From: Candidatus Blastococcus massiliensis AP3
GTDB taxonomy: Bacteria > Actinomycetota > Actinomycetes > Mycobacteriales > Geodermatophilaceae
Assembly: GCF_000582785.1 (NCBI RefSeq)
Contig: NZ_HG931174.1
Coordinates: 460,427 to 524,426, forward strand
Direction: 5' to 3'
DNA length: 64,000 nucleotides
The notes under the pieces were generated by a model, which worked only from the letters and a program-made list of their open reading frames with translations, did no database searches and was not told the origin of the DNA. How positions within the stretch are numbered: position 1 is the stretch's first letter; each line of letters begins with the position of its first letter. The position numbers and the translations under genes are program-made. This document shows positions 56,661-64,000 of this stretch, piece after piece.

Positions 56661-57610
56661 CGACGCTCAGCACCCTCACCTCTCCCGCGGTGCTGGCCTT
56701 CCTCCTGGGGGTGCTGGCGGCCCTCCTGCGCAGCGACGTCCGCTTCCCGGACGCGGTGCACACGGCACTGTCGTCCTACCTGCTGCTGGCGATCGGCCTC
56801 AAGGGCGGCGCCGGCCTGCGGGCGTCCGACGTGGGGGACGTCGTGCTGCCCGTGCTCGCCGCCGTCGCGCTCGGCGTCGTCACCCCTCTGCTCGCCTGGG
56901 CGGCGCTGCGCCTGCTCACTCGGCTGGAGCGGGTGGACCGAGCGGCGGTCGCGGCCCACTACGGATCCACCTCGCTGGTCACGTTCACCGCTGCCGTGGC
57001 GCTCCTGGAAGAGCAGGCCGAGCCCTACGAGCCCTACGCCGCCACGCTGCTCGCCGTGCTGGAGGTGCCCGGGATCCTGATCGGGTTGCTCCTCGCCGGC
57101 AGCGTGGCCGGGGCAGCCGGAGCGGGGCGGGGCGAGGCGGTCCGCGAGATCCTCACGGGCCGCAGCATCATGCTGCTGGTCGGCGGCCTGGCCATCGGCG
57201 CGGTGGCCCAACCGGCCTCCTACGACACCATCGCTCCTCTCTTCGTCGGCCTGTTCCCCGGCATCCTCGTGCTCTTCCTGCTCGACCTCGGGGTCCTGGC
57301 CGGCCGGCGGCTGCGCGACGTCCCCGCTGCCGGGCCCGGCCTGTTCGTCGCCGCACTGGCGATCCCGCTGGTCAACGGCACCCTCGGTGTGCTCGTCGGC
57401 ACCGCGGTCGGCCTGTCCGTCGGCGGCGCCGCGCTCCTGGGGGTGCTGACCGCCAGCGCCAGCTACATCGCGGCCCCCGCGGCCGTACGGCTGGCGCTGC
57501 CCCAGGCGAACCCGGCCTACTACCTGACGACCAGCCTCGGGGTCACATTCCCGTTCAATCTGGTCGTGGGGATCCCGCTGTTCGTCGCGCTCGCGCGCGC
57601 CCTCGGCTGA
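56657..57610 (+). CDS. sbtA: SbtA-like sodium-dependent bicarbonate transporter
   Basis: 317 aa, about ten membrane helices in two inverted halves. LTSPAVLAFLLGVLAALLRSDVRFP, SSYLLLAIGLKGGAGLR, AAHYGSTSLVTFTAAVALLE and YIAAPAAVRLALPQANPAYYLTTSLGVTFPFNLVVGIPLF are hallmark segments of the SbtA/DUF897 family known from cyanobacteria. It would import HCO3- with Na+. GTG at 56657 is preceded by a GGGGA and a short upstream ORF. sbtB follows 14 bp later, and a carbonic anhydrase is divergent, completing a bicarbonate-supply set. Confidence 0.9.
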   Translation: MTTLSTLTSPAVLAFLLGVLAALLRSDVRFPDAVHTALSSYLLLAIGLKGGAGLRASDVGDVVLPVLAAVALGVVTPLLAWAALRLLTRLERVDRAAVAAHYGSTSLVTFTAAVALLEEQAEPYEPYAATLLAVLEVPGILIGLLLAGSVAGAAGAGRGEAVREILTGRSIMLLVGGLAIGAVAQPASYDTIAPLFVGLFPGILVLFLLDLGVLAGRRLRDVPAAGPGLFVAALAIPLVNGTLGVLVGTAVGLSVGGAALLGVLTASASYIAAPAAVRLALPQANPAYYLTTSLGVTFPFNLVVGIPLFVALARALG

Positions 57611-57624
57611 AAGGCGGCACCGGC

Positions 57625-57927
57625 ATGAGGACCGTCCCGGTCATCTGCGTGACCATCGTCGGCGAGGCGGTCGTGGAGAAGCGGCTGCTCCGCGCCATCG
57701 AGGCCCTGGGGGCCGGCGGCTGGACGGTCACGTCAGGGCACGGACGCGGCACCGGGTTCGTGCAGGCCAGCGAGTGGGAAGGCGCCAACGTCCGGATCGA
57801 GACGCTGGTCTCGCCGCCGGTGGCCGACTCGATCCTCGAGATGCTCGCCCGCGACTACTTCCCCCACTTCGCGGTCATCGCCTGGACCAGCCCCGTCTCG
57901 GTGGTCCGCGCCGACAAGTTCCTCTGA
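57625..57927 (+). CDS. sbtB: PII-like regulator SbtB
   Basis: 100 aa. PII-like ferredoxin fold with VPVICVTIVGEAVVEKRLLRAIEALGAGGWTVTSGHGRGTGFVQASEWEGANVRIETLV and YFPHFAVIAWTSPVSVV. In cyanobacteria SbtB binds SbtA and adenine nucleotides such as cAMP. This protein ends VVRADKFL and lacks the CGPEGC-type redox tail (R-loop) seen in many cyanobacterial SbtBs. Lies 14 bp after sbtA, so is cotranscribed. Confidence 0.88.
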   Translation: MRTVPVICVTIVGEAVVEKRLLRAIEALGAGGWTVTSGHGRGTGFVQASEWEGANVRIETLVSPPVADSILEMLARDYFPHFAVIAWTSPVSVVRADKFL

Positions 57928-57988
57928 CCGGCCCGCGCCGCCCCGCTCCGGGCAGGGCCGCCCGGCGTCCATCGGCGAGGATGTGCCC

Positions 57989-59191
57989 GTGCGGACGGTC
58001 GAGGAACACCAGGCAGCGGTCGAGGCCCTGCTGTCCCCGCTCGCCGAGGAGTCGGTGCCGGTGACGGCGGCCCACGGCCGGGTACTCGCCCGCGACGTCC
58101 TCGCGGCGGTCGCCCTGCCCGGCTTCGACAACTCCGCGATGGACGGCTACGCCGCGCGCTGGGCGGAGGTGGGCGGGGCGGCGGACCACGTCGTCTCGCT
58201 CCCGGTGGCCGAGGACATCCCCGCCGGGCGCACCGACGTCGTCCCCCTGGCGCCCGGGACGGTGCACCGGATCATGACCGGCGCCCCGCTGCCGCCCGGC
58301 GCCGACGTCGTCGTGCCCGTGGAGCTCACCGACGGCGGCACCGACGTCGTGGAGATCCGCGACTGCCCCGCCGCCGGCGCGCACCTCCGCCGGGCCGGCG
58401 AGGACATCGCCGCCGGCAACGTCGCGCTCGCCGCCGGTTCGCCGCTGGGCGCCGCGCAGCTCGGGCTCGCGGCCGCCGTCGGTCTCACCGAGCTGCCCGT
58501 GCGCCGTCGGCCGCGGGTGCTGATCCTCTCCACCGGCAGCGAACTGGTGGCGCCGGGCGTTCCGCTGGAACCCGGGCAGATCTACGAGTCGAACTCGCTC
58601 CTGCTGGCGGCCGCGGTCGAGGAGGCCGGCGGCATCCCGCGCCGGCTGCACTTCGTGCCCGACGACGTCGACGCGTTCCTCGGTACGGTGCGGGCGCAGC
58701 TCACCACGGCCGATCTGCTCCTCACCAGCGGCGGGGTGAGCGCCGGGGCCTACGAGGTCGTGAAGGACGCCTTCAGCGGGCTGGGCACTGTCGAGTTCCT
58801 CAAGGTCGGGATGCAGCCGGGCGGACCGCAGGGTGCCGGCACCGTCGACGGCGTCCCGGTGGTCACGCTGCCCGGCAACCCGGTGAGCGCGTTCGTCTCG
58901 TTCGAGGTGTTCGTGCGGCCGGCACTGCGCCGCGCTCTCGGGCACGCCGCTCCCGACCGCCTCCGCGCCCCGGCCCGGCTCACCGGCCCGCTGCGGTCCC
59001 CGGCCGGCCGCCGCCAGTTCCTCCGCGGCCGCTACGAGGACGGCGAGGTGTCGCAGGTCGGCGGGCCCGGGTCGCACCTGGTCGCGCACCTCGCGCGCGC
59101 CAACTGCCTGGTCGTCATCCCGGAGGACGTCACCGAACTGCCCGCCGGCGCCGAGGTCGACGTCGTGCTGATCGAAGGAGCTCTCCAGTGA
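57989..59191 (+). CDS. moeA: Molybdopterin molybdenumtransferase
   Basis: 400 aa. Inserts Mo into adenylated molybdopterin. RTVEEHQAAVEALLSPL, the DNSAMDGYA motif (LPGFDNSAMDGYAARWAEV), RIMTGAPLPPGADVVVPVE, LTSGGVSAGAYEVVKDAF, LPGNPVSAFVSFEVFVRPAL. GTG at 57989 has GAGG 8 nt upstream; GTG at 57983 is closer. Overlaps moaC (GTGA). Head of moeA-moaC-mog. Confidence 0.95.
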   Translation: MRTVEEHQAAVEALLSPLAEESVPVTAAHGRVLARDVLAAVALPGFDNSAMDGYAARWAEVGGAADHVVSLPVAEDIPAGRTDVVPLAPGTVHRIMTGAPLPPGADVVVPVELTDGGTDVVEIRDCPAAGAHLRRAGEDIAAGNVALAAGSPLGAAQLGLAAAVGLTELPVRRRPRVLILSTGSELVAPGVPLEPGQIYESNSLLLAAAVEEAGGIPRRLHFVPDDVDAFLGTVRAQLTTADLLLTSGGVSAGAYEVVKDAFSGLGTVEFLKVGMQPGGPQGAGTVDGVPVVTLPGNPVSAFVSFEVFVRPALRRALGHAAPDRLRAPARLTGPLRSPAGRRQFLRGRYEDGEVSQVGGPGSHLVAHLARANCLVVIPEDVTELPAGAEVDVVLIEGALQ

Positions 59192-59661
59192 CCGGACCCC
59201 GGTTGACCCACGTCGACGAGACCGGTGCCGCGCGCATGGTCGATGTCAGCGCCAAGGCGGTGACCGCGCGGGAGGCGACCGCCGCCGGCCGGGTGCTGGT
59301 GAGCGCCGAGGTCCTGGGCCTGCTGCGCGGCACCGGCGTGCCCAAGGGCGACGCCGTCGCCGTCGCGCGGATCGCCGGCATCGCCGGCGCCAAGCGGACG
59401 CCGGACCTCGTGCCGCTGTGCCACCCCATTGCGCTGCACGGGGTGACGGTGGACATCGAGGTGGCCGACGACGCCGTCGAGATCACCGCGACCGCGCGCA
59501 CCGCCGACCGCACGGGCGTGGAGATGGAGGCGCTCACCGCCGTCACCGTGGCGGGGCTGACGATGATCGACATGGTGAAGTCGGTCGATCCGCGGGCCTC
59601 GATCACCGACGTGCGGCTGCTGCGGAAGTCCGGCGGCAAGAGCGGCGAGTGGGTCCGGTGA
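59188..59661 (+). CDS. moaC: Cyclic pyranopterin monophosphate synthase
   Basis: 157 aa. Completes the first stage of Moco synthesis after MoaA. LTHVDETGAARMVDVSAKAVTAREA, PLCHPIALHGVTVDIEV and GVEMEALTAVTVAGLTMIDMVKSVDP are the family motifs. GTG overlaps moeA; last bases overlap mog (GTGA). moaA is not in the window. Confidence 0.95.
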   Translation: MTGPRLTHVDETGAARMVDVSAKAVTAREATAAGRVLVSAEVLGLLRGTGVPKGDAVAVARIAGIAGAKRTPDLVPLCHPIALHGVTVDIEVADDAVEITATARTADRTGVEMEALTAVTVAGLTMIDMVKSVDPRASITDVRLLRKSGGKSGEWVR

Positions 59662-60158
59662 GCGACCTCCCCGCCGGCGCCCGCGCCCTGGTGGTGACCG
59701 CGTCCAACCGCGCCGCCGCCGGCGTCTACGAGGACCGCAGCGGTCCGGTGCTGGCTGCCGGTCTGGTCGGGCTGGGCTTCGACGTGGAAGGACCCAAGGT
59801 CCGCCCGGACGACGCCGACGAGCTGGAGGACGTGCTGCGGGCGGCGGTCGACGCGCAGATCGACGTCGTCCTCACCACCGGGGGCACCGGGCTCTCCCCC
59901 ACCGACGTGACCCCGGAGGCCACCCGGCGGGTGCTCGAACGGGAGGCGCCCGGCATCGCCGAGGCCCTGCGCCGGTACGGCGCGGAGAACGGCGTGCCGA
60001 CGTCGGTGCTCTCCCGTGGCGTGGCCGGCACCGCCGGCCGCACGCTGATCGTCAACCTCCCCGGCTCGACCGGCGGGGTGAAGGACGCGCTCGCCGTGCT
60101 CGGCCCCCTGCTCCCGCACGTCGTCAGCCAGCTCCGCGGCGGCGACCACCCGGGCTGA
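59658..60158 (+). CDS. MogA/MoaB-like molybdopterin adenylyltransferase
   Basis: 166 aa. ARALVVTASNRAAAGVYEDRSGPVLAAGL, TTGGTGLSPTDVTPEATRRVLEREAPGIAEALR and GTAGRTLIVNLPGSTGGVKDAL match MogA/MoaB. Adenylates molybdopterin before Mo insertion by MoeA. GTG overlaps moaC. Ends 20 bp before a convergent small membrane protein gene. Confidence 0.92.
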   Translation: MSDLPAGARALVVTASNRAAAGVYEDRSGPVLAAGLVGLGFDVEGPKVRPDDADELEDVLRAAVDAQIDVVLTTGGTGLSPTDVTPEATRRVLEREAPGIAEALRRYGAENGVPTSVLSRGVAGTAGRTLIVNLPGSTGGVKDALAVLGPLLPHVVSQLRGGDHPG

Positions 60159-60178
60159 CGCGAGGTCGTGCCGCCGGC

Positions 60179-60358
60179 TCAGCTCCGGCGGGACCGCAGC
60201 CCGGCGATCAGCCCCGCGCACAGGACGAGCGTCCCGCCGGTGGCGATGCCGTAGCCCGACGCGTCGTCGTCGCTGACGAGAACCTGCAGCATGCCGAGGA
60301 CGGCGAAGGCGGCTCCGGCGCCGAGGAGGCCCCGCAACCCCCGGTTCCGCATACCCAT
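60179..60358 (-). CDS. Small two-helix membrane protein
   Basis: 59 aa. MGMRNRGLRGLLGAGAAFAVLGMLQVLVSDDDASGYGIATGGTLVLCAGLIAGLRSRRS: two helices, a short acidic DDDAS loop and a basic tail. ATG at 60358 follows GGAGG 7 nt upstream, which supports a real gene. Family and function unknown. Lies between the Moco genes and fdhD. Confidence 0.65.
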   Translation of the reverse strand: MGMRNRGLRGLLGAGAAFAVLGMLQVLVSDDDASGYGIATGGTLVLCAGLIAGLRSRRS

Positions 60359-60417
60359 GACCGCACCTCCGGTGACCGTGCCGCGACTGGGCGGCACACC
60401 CTAGTGCCGCGGGAGGC

Positions 60418-61248
60418 CTACGCGGGCAGCACGACCCGCTCGGTACGGGTGTAGACGTTGCAGCCGTCGCCGCGCAGGAAGCCGACCAGGGTGATGCCCA
60501 CCTCGCGGGCCAGTTCCACCGCCAGGGACGACGGCGCCGACACCGCGGCCAGCACCGGGACGCCGGCCATCGCCGCCTTCTGGGTCAGCTCGAAGCTGGC
60601 CCGCCCGCTCACCATGAGCACGTGCCCGGCCAGGGGCAGCCGGCCCGCACGGACGCCGTCGCCGATGACCTTGTCGACGGCGTTGTGCCGCCCGACGTCC
60701 TCGCGCAGGGCGACCAGGGCGCCGTCGGCGGTGAAGAGACCGGCCGCGTGCAGCCCACCGGTCTTGTCGAACACCTCCTGCTCGGCGCGCAGCCGGTCCG
60801 GCAGCGCGAGCAGCGTCTCCAGGGGCAGGCTCACCCGGTCCGCCGCGACGTCGAAGGCCGTCTTCGTGCGGATCGCGTCGATGCTCGCCTTGCCGCACAC
60901 CCCGCACGAGCTGGACGTGTAGAAGTTCCGCTCCAGCCCCGTGTCGGGGATCGGCACGCCGGCGGCCAGGTCGACGTCGACGACGTTGTAGGTGTTGCGA
61001 CCGTCGGCATCCACCGAGTCGCAGTAGCGCAGCCCGGCGACGTCCTCCGGGCCGGTGATGACGCCCTCGGTGGCCAGGAAACCATGCACCAGGTCGAAGT
61101 CGTCGCCGGGCGTGCGCATGGTGACCGCGAGCGGCGTCCCCGCCAGCCGGATCTCCAGCGGCTCCTCGGCGGCCACCGTGTCGGCGCGGGTGGTGCGCTG
61201 CGCCCCGCGGATGCGCAGGACCGGTGTCCGGCTCGTGACTCGTCCCAC
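60418..61248 (-). CDS. fdhD: Formate dehydrogenase accessory sulfurtransferase
   Basis: 276 aa. Passes sulfur to the bis-MGD cofactor so that formate dehydrogenase becomes active. The redox-active CxxC is in YTSSSCGVCGKASIDAI. EEPLEIRLAGTPLAVTMRTPGDDFDLVHGFLATEGV and ALREDVGRHNAVDKVIGDG are typical. Convergent with the Moco operon and divergent from mobA, so part of a Mo-enzyme support cluster. No formate dehydrogenase is in the window. Confidence 0.95.
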   Translation of the reverse strand: MGRVTSRTPVLRIRGAQRTTRADTVAAEEPLEIRLAGTPLAVTMRTPGDDFDLVHGFLATEGVITGPEDVAGLRYCDSVDADGRNTYNVVDVDLAAGVPIPDTGLERNFYTSSSCGVCGKASIDAIRTKTAFDVAADRVSLPLETLLALPDRLRAEQEVFDKTGGLHAAGLFTADGALVALREDVGRHNAVDKVIGDGVRAGRLPLAGHVLMVSGRASFELTQKAAMAGVPVLAAVSAPSSLAVELAREVGITLVGFLRGDGCNVYTRTERVVLPA

Positions 61249-61273
61249 GGCGTGGACGCTACCCAGGCGGGCC

Positions 61274-61279
61274 TACGGT
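61274..61279 (+). promoter_or_regulatory. Putative -10 (TACGGT) of leaderless mobA mRNA
   Basis: TACGGT, 6 nt (GACGCC), GTG. No Shine-Dalgarno. Confidence 0.4.
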
Positions 61280-61285
61280 GACGCC

Positions 61286-61876
61286 GTGGACCAGCTGCCG
61301 CCGTACACCGCCCTCGTCCTGGCCGGTGGGCGGGCCGCCCGGCTCGGCGGCCAGGCCAAGCCGCAGCTGGAGGTCGGCGGCCGGTCCATGCTCGCCACCG
61401 TGCTGGGCGCGGTCGCCGATGCCGAGCGCCGGATCGTGGTCGGCCCGCCGCAGCCGGTACCCGGCGACGTCGCCGTCGTGCGCGAGCACCCTCCCGGCGG
61501 CGGACCCGTGGCGGCGCTGCGCGCCGGCCTGCCGTCGGTCCGCACGGAGGTGGTGGCCGTGCTCGCCGGCGACCTGCCCTTCCTGACCGCCGGGCTGATC
61601 GCCGAATTGCGTGCGGGACTGACCGACGACGGGGTGCTCGTCGTCGACGAGACCGGTCGCGACCAGCTGCTGGTGGGGGTCTGGCGGACCGCGGCGCTGC
61701 GGGACGTCCTGCCCGACGGGGACGGGCCCACGGCCCTGCGCCGCGTGCTGGCCCCGCTGACGACGACCCGGCTGCGCCCCACCGTCGCCCCGGGCACCCC
61801 GCCGCCCTGGCTCGACTGCGACACCCCCGCCGATCTGGCCCGGGCGCGGGCGATAGCCGGCGACGGTCGCGGGTAG
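61286..61876 (+). CDS. mobA: Molybdenum cofactor guanylyltransferase
   Basis: 196 aa. YTALVLAGGRAARLGGQAKPQLEVGGRSML is the nucleotidyltransferase start with LAGGR and Lys. AVLAGDLPFLTAGL supplies the metal Asp. Adds GMP to molybdopterin to form MGD, used by formate dehydrogenase and matching the adjacent fdhD. GTG at 61286; leaderless-type promoter. SDR gene follows 9 bp later. Confidence 0.92.
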   Translation: MDQLPPYTALVLAGGRAARLGGQAKPQLEVGGRSMLATVLGAVADAERRIVVGPPQPVPGDVAVVREHPPGGGPVAALRAGLPSVRTEVVAVLAGDLPFLTAGLIAELRAGLTDDGVLVVDETGRDQLLVGVWRTAALRDVLPDGDGPTALRRVLAPLTTTRLRPTVAPGTPPPWLDCDTPADLARARAIAGDGRG

Positions 61877-61885
61877 GGGGCGGGC

Positions 61886-62551
61886 ATGCGCATCGTCGTC
61901 GCCGGAGCACACGGGCAGATCGCCCGCCGTCTCGGCCGCCTGCTGTCCGCACGCGGGGACGCCGTCATCGGACTGATCCGCAACCCGGACCACCGGGCCG
62001 ACCTGGAGGACGACGGCGTGACCCCGGCCCTCCTCGACCTGGAGACGGCGACGGTGGAGCAGGTGGCCGACGTCCTCGCCGGCGCCGATGCGGTCGTCTT
62101 CGCCGCCGGCGCGGGCCCGGGCAGCGGCGCCGCCCGCAAGGACACCGTCGACCGCGGGGCCGCCGTGCTGCTCGCGGACGCCGCCGAGCGGGCCGGCGTC
62201 CTCACCTACCTCCTCGTCTCCTCCATGGGCGTGGACCTGGTCGCCGACGGAGCCACTCCCGCGAGCGTGGACGAGGTCTTCACGGCCTACCTGCGGGCCA
62301 AGCTCGCCGCGGAGGAGGACCTGCTGGCCCGCCGGGACCTGGCGGTCACCGTGCTGCGCCCCGGGGGGCTCACCGACGAACCGGGCACCGGCCGGGTCAC
62401 CCTCGCCCGGCACGTCGACCGGGGCAGCATCCCCCGGGACGACGTCGCCGCCGTCCTGGCGACGCTGCTCCACGGGAGCCGCGACGGCGTGGTGGCCGAG
62501 CTGGTGAGCGGGCCCACCCCCATCGCCGAGGCTGTCGCCACGCTGCCCTGA
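61886..62551 (+). CDS. NAD(P)-binding (SDR-like) protein
   Basis: 221 aa. MRIVVAGAHGQIARRLGRLLSARG gives the atypical SDR Gly motif. VVFAAGAGPGSGAARKDTVDRGAAVLLADAAERAGVLTYLLVSSMGVD and LRPGGLTDEPGTGRV follow the NAD(P)H-binding YwnB/BVR-B-like group. Probable oxidoreductase or redox sensor; substrate unknown. Follows mobA closely; its stop abuts the truA stop with no spacer. Confidence 0.85.
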   Translation: MRIVVAGAHGQIARRLGRLLSARGDAVIGLIRNPDHRADLEDDGVTPALLDLETATVEQVADVLAGADAVVFAAGAGPGSGAARKDTVDRGAAVLLADAAERAGVLTYLLVSSMGVDLVADGATPASVDEVFTAYLRAKLAAEEDLLARRDLAVTVLRPGGLTDEPGTGRVTLARHVDRGSIPRDDVAAVLATLLHGSRDGVVAELVSGPTPIAEAVATLP

Positions 62552-63346
62552 CTACACCCGGCGGGCGCGGGTGACCTGGCTGCGCGCGGCGAGCATGTCG
62601 TCGGGCGGGTAGTCGACGCGCACGAGGGTCAGACCCCCGGCCGGCGCGACCGGCACCTCGCTGGCCCGCTCCTCCCGCGCGAAGAGGGATGCCGGCCACT
62701 CGGGCGGACGCCGCCCCTCCCCCACGGCGGTCAGCGCCCCGACCAGGCTGCGGACCATCGAGTGGCAGAAGGCGTCGGCGGAGGCCTCCACCGTGACCAG
62801 GTCGGCGTCCCGCGCGACGTCCAGCGCCAGCAGCGTGCGGATCGTCGTCGCCCCTTCGCGGCGTCGGCAGAAGGCCGCGAAGTCGTGCTCTCCGAGCAGC
62901 AGCGCGGCCGCCGCCGCCATGGCCGGGACGTCGAGCGGGCGTGGCCACGCGGCTGTGTCGGCCCGGCGCAGCGGCGGTGGGCCCCAGGGGGCGTCGGTCA
63001 GGCGGTAGACGTAGTGCCGCCCGAGCGCGGCGAAGCGCGCGTCGAAGTCCGGGTGCGCCTCCGTGACTGCGGGGACCGCGATGTCCGGCGGCAGGATCCC
63101 CCGCAGCCGGCGGACCAGTCGCTCGCGCTGCCCCTCCCACAGCTCCCGGGGGACGTCGCAGTGCGCGACCTGCCCGGCGGCGTGCACGCCGGCGTCGGTG
63201 CGGCCGGCGACGGTGAGCTCGACGGGTGTGCGCAGGATGGTGCTCAGCGCCCCCTCGAGGTCCCCCTGCACGGTCCGAAGCTCCGGTTGACGGGCCCAGC
63301 CGTGCAGCGCCGTGCCGTCGTAGCAGACCGCCAGACGGAGACGCAC
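62552..63346 (-). CDS. truA: tRNA pseudouridine synthase A
   Basis: 264 aa. Makes pseudouridine at 38-40 of tRNA anticodon stems. [20 protein letters not shown], catalytic Asp in [51 protein letters not shown], and [24 protein letters not shown] at 63346 gives the family start; no strong Shine-Dalgarno. Lies 61 bp after a small acidic ORF, downstream of rplQ as in other actinobacteria. Confidence 0.95.
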   Translation of the reverse strand: MRLRLAVCYDGTALHGWARQPELRTVQGDLEGALSTILRTPVELTVAGRTDAGVHAAGQVAHCDVPRELWEGQRERLVRRLRGILPPDIAVPAVTEAHPDFDARFAALGRHYVYRLTDAPWGPPPLRRADTAAWPRPLDVPAMAAAAALLLGEHDFAAFCRRREGATTIRTLLALDVARDADLVTVEASADAFCHSMVRSLVGALTAVGEGRRPPEWPASLFAREERASEVPVAPAGGLTLVRVDYPPDDMLAARSQVTRARRV

Positions 63347-63407
63347 GAGCCCGCCACCGGGGTCGGTGACGGGCTCGGGCGGGTGCTGCTCGGTGTTCAG
63401 CGACGCG

Positions 63408-63668
63408 TCACTCGGGGTCGGGAGCCGACTCGCCGCCAGGGGCGTGCAGGCTCGCAGTGGCCGCGTCGCCCTGCTCGGCGGCGTTGACCTCGGCGGCCGC
63501 GGCATCGGCGAGCTCCGGGGAGACGTTGCCGCCCTCGACGACGACGCCGTTCTCCGCGGTCGGCTCGCGGTCGACGTCGCCGTCGTCCTGACGCTCACCG
63601 TCGGGGATGAAGACGTCGGCGACGACTTCCTGCGCCTCGTCGCCCGGCTGCGCGCCCGGGCTGGTCAC
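63408..63668 (-). CDS. Small acidic protein coupled to rplQ
   Basis: 86 aa, very acidic and without hydrophobic segments ([46 protein letters not shown]). GTG at 63668 overlaps the rplQ stop (GTGA), the standard coupling arrangement here. No family recognised. It may be a real small protein or a remnant of an ORF split from the acidic L17 tail, whose composition it resembles. Its frame differs from rplQ. Confidence 0.5.
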   Translation of the reverse strand: MTSPGAQPGDEAQEVVADVFIPDGERQDDGDVDREPTAENGVVVEGGNVSPELADAAAAEVNAAEQGDAATASLHAPGGESAPDPE

Positions 63669-64000
63669 TTGTCGCCGTCCGTGCCGGCGTCGGCCTCCGC
63701 GGTGGCGTCGTCGGCATCGTCCGGGCTGTCGGCGCTGTCCGCGGAATCAGCGCTGTCGGCGCTGTCGGCCGAGTCCGCGCTGTCCACCGAGTCGGCGGCA
63801 GTGTCGTCGGTCTCGACGGCGTCGGCGGTCACCTCTCCGGCAGCCGCGGCGGAGCCGGCGCCGGCGGCGAACTGCGTGCCACGGGCGCGCTCTGCCTCGC
63901 CGACCGCCTGCTGGGCGACGGTCAGCGCCTCGACCAGCTCGATGACCGCCATGGGGGCGTTGTCACCCTTGCGAGGTCCGACCTTGGTGATGCGGGTGTA
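63665..64000 (-). CDS. rplQ: 50S ribosomal protein L17, 5' part outside window
   Basis: Only the C-terminal 111 codons are visible; the gene continues past 64000. [26 protein letters not shown] is the conserved L17 end. After it comes a long non-conserved acidic tail of about 70 residues with SAD repeats ([20 protein letters not shown], 63718-63800). Core L17 ends soon after IELVEA in most bacteria, so the tail is an extension. The last bases overlap the small acidic ORF. Confidence 0.93.
   Translation of the reverse strand, partial: YTRITKVGPRKGDNAPMAVIELVEALTVAQQAVGEAERARGTQFAAGAGSAAAAGEVTADAVETDDTAADSVDSADSADSADSADSADSADSPDDADDATAEADAGTDGDK

Noticed and set aside
63718-63800. CRISPR-like short repeat
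   Set aside because: The 9-bp repeat is in frame with the SAD repeats of the L17 tail and has no spacers.

Overview
The window is very GC-rich (about 74-75% by eye), with GTG/ATG starts, dense operons and strong G/C third-position bias. Gene content points to an actinobacterium: WhiB- and BldM-type regulators, GuaB3, GroEL1 with a histidine-rich tail, a DUF3017 gene after folD, and a PerM-like DUF6350 gene before purN. The combination fits the family Geodermatophilaceae (Blastococcus, Geodermatophilus, Modestobacter). That placement is inferred from gene content and style, not from a database match.

Layout. 1-1.5 kb: end of a CAP-domain protein and a DUF559 nuclease-like gene, each bordered by a related palindrome. 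1.5-13.2 kb, mostly minus strand: core metabolism (icd, mdh, folD, purH-purN, sucC-sucD) with PerM-like and DUF5336 membrane proteins. 13.3-18.8 kb: accessory and envelope genes (secreted S15-type hydrolase, B12-domain relative, lipase, M23 endopeptidase). 18.9-21.7 kb: pcrA, then a chorismate mutase behind an apparent Phe/Tyr leader-peptide attenuator. 22.1-29.3 kb: an ECF41 sigma-factor operon with its probable target promoter, a PspC-type two-component system facing a PspC protein, and a four-META-domain lipoprotein. 29.3-37.8 kb: guaB-guaB3-guaA, DUF5319, the BldM-like/WhiD-like pair, and groES-groEL1 under a CIRCE operator. 38-47.6 kb: the t6A genes (tsaD, rimI, tsaB, tsaE) with a uracil-DNA glycosylase, an alpha/beta hydrolase, alr, nnrD and acpS. 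47.7-51.9 kb: glmS, glmM, rpsI, rplM. 52.1-62.6 kb: an accessory block holding an FAH-like hydrolase, an MBL hydrolase and acetoacetyl-CoA synthetase; a beta-carbonic anhydrase with SbtA/SbtB bicarbonate-uptake homologues; molybdenum-cofactor genes with fdhD; and an SDR. 62.6-64 kb: truA, a small acidic ORF, and the 3' end of rplQ with a long acidic tail.

How the genes work together. IDH, MDH and succinyl-CoA synthetase are TCA-cycle enzymes. PurN/PurH feed IMP to GuaB and GuaA. FolD supplies the formyl-folate used by PurN and PurH. TsaB/D/E act on tRNA t6A. GlmS and GlmM supply UDP-GlcNAc precursors. The carbonic anhydrase and SbtAB pair look like a bicarbonate-supply module.

Two themes recur between genes. 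First, dispersed palindromic elements (at least three families) sit next to stop codons and probably act as terminators. Second, many starts have a TANNNT hexamer 6-8 nt upstream and no Shine-Dalgarno, which suggests leaderless transcripts. No tRNA, rRNA, CRISPR array, insertion sequence or prophage was seen.
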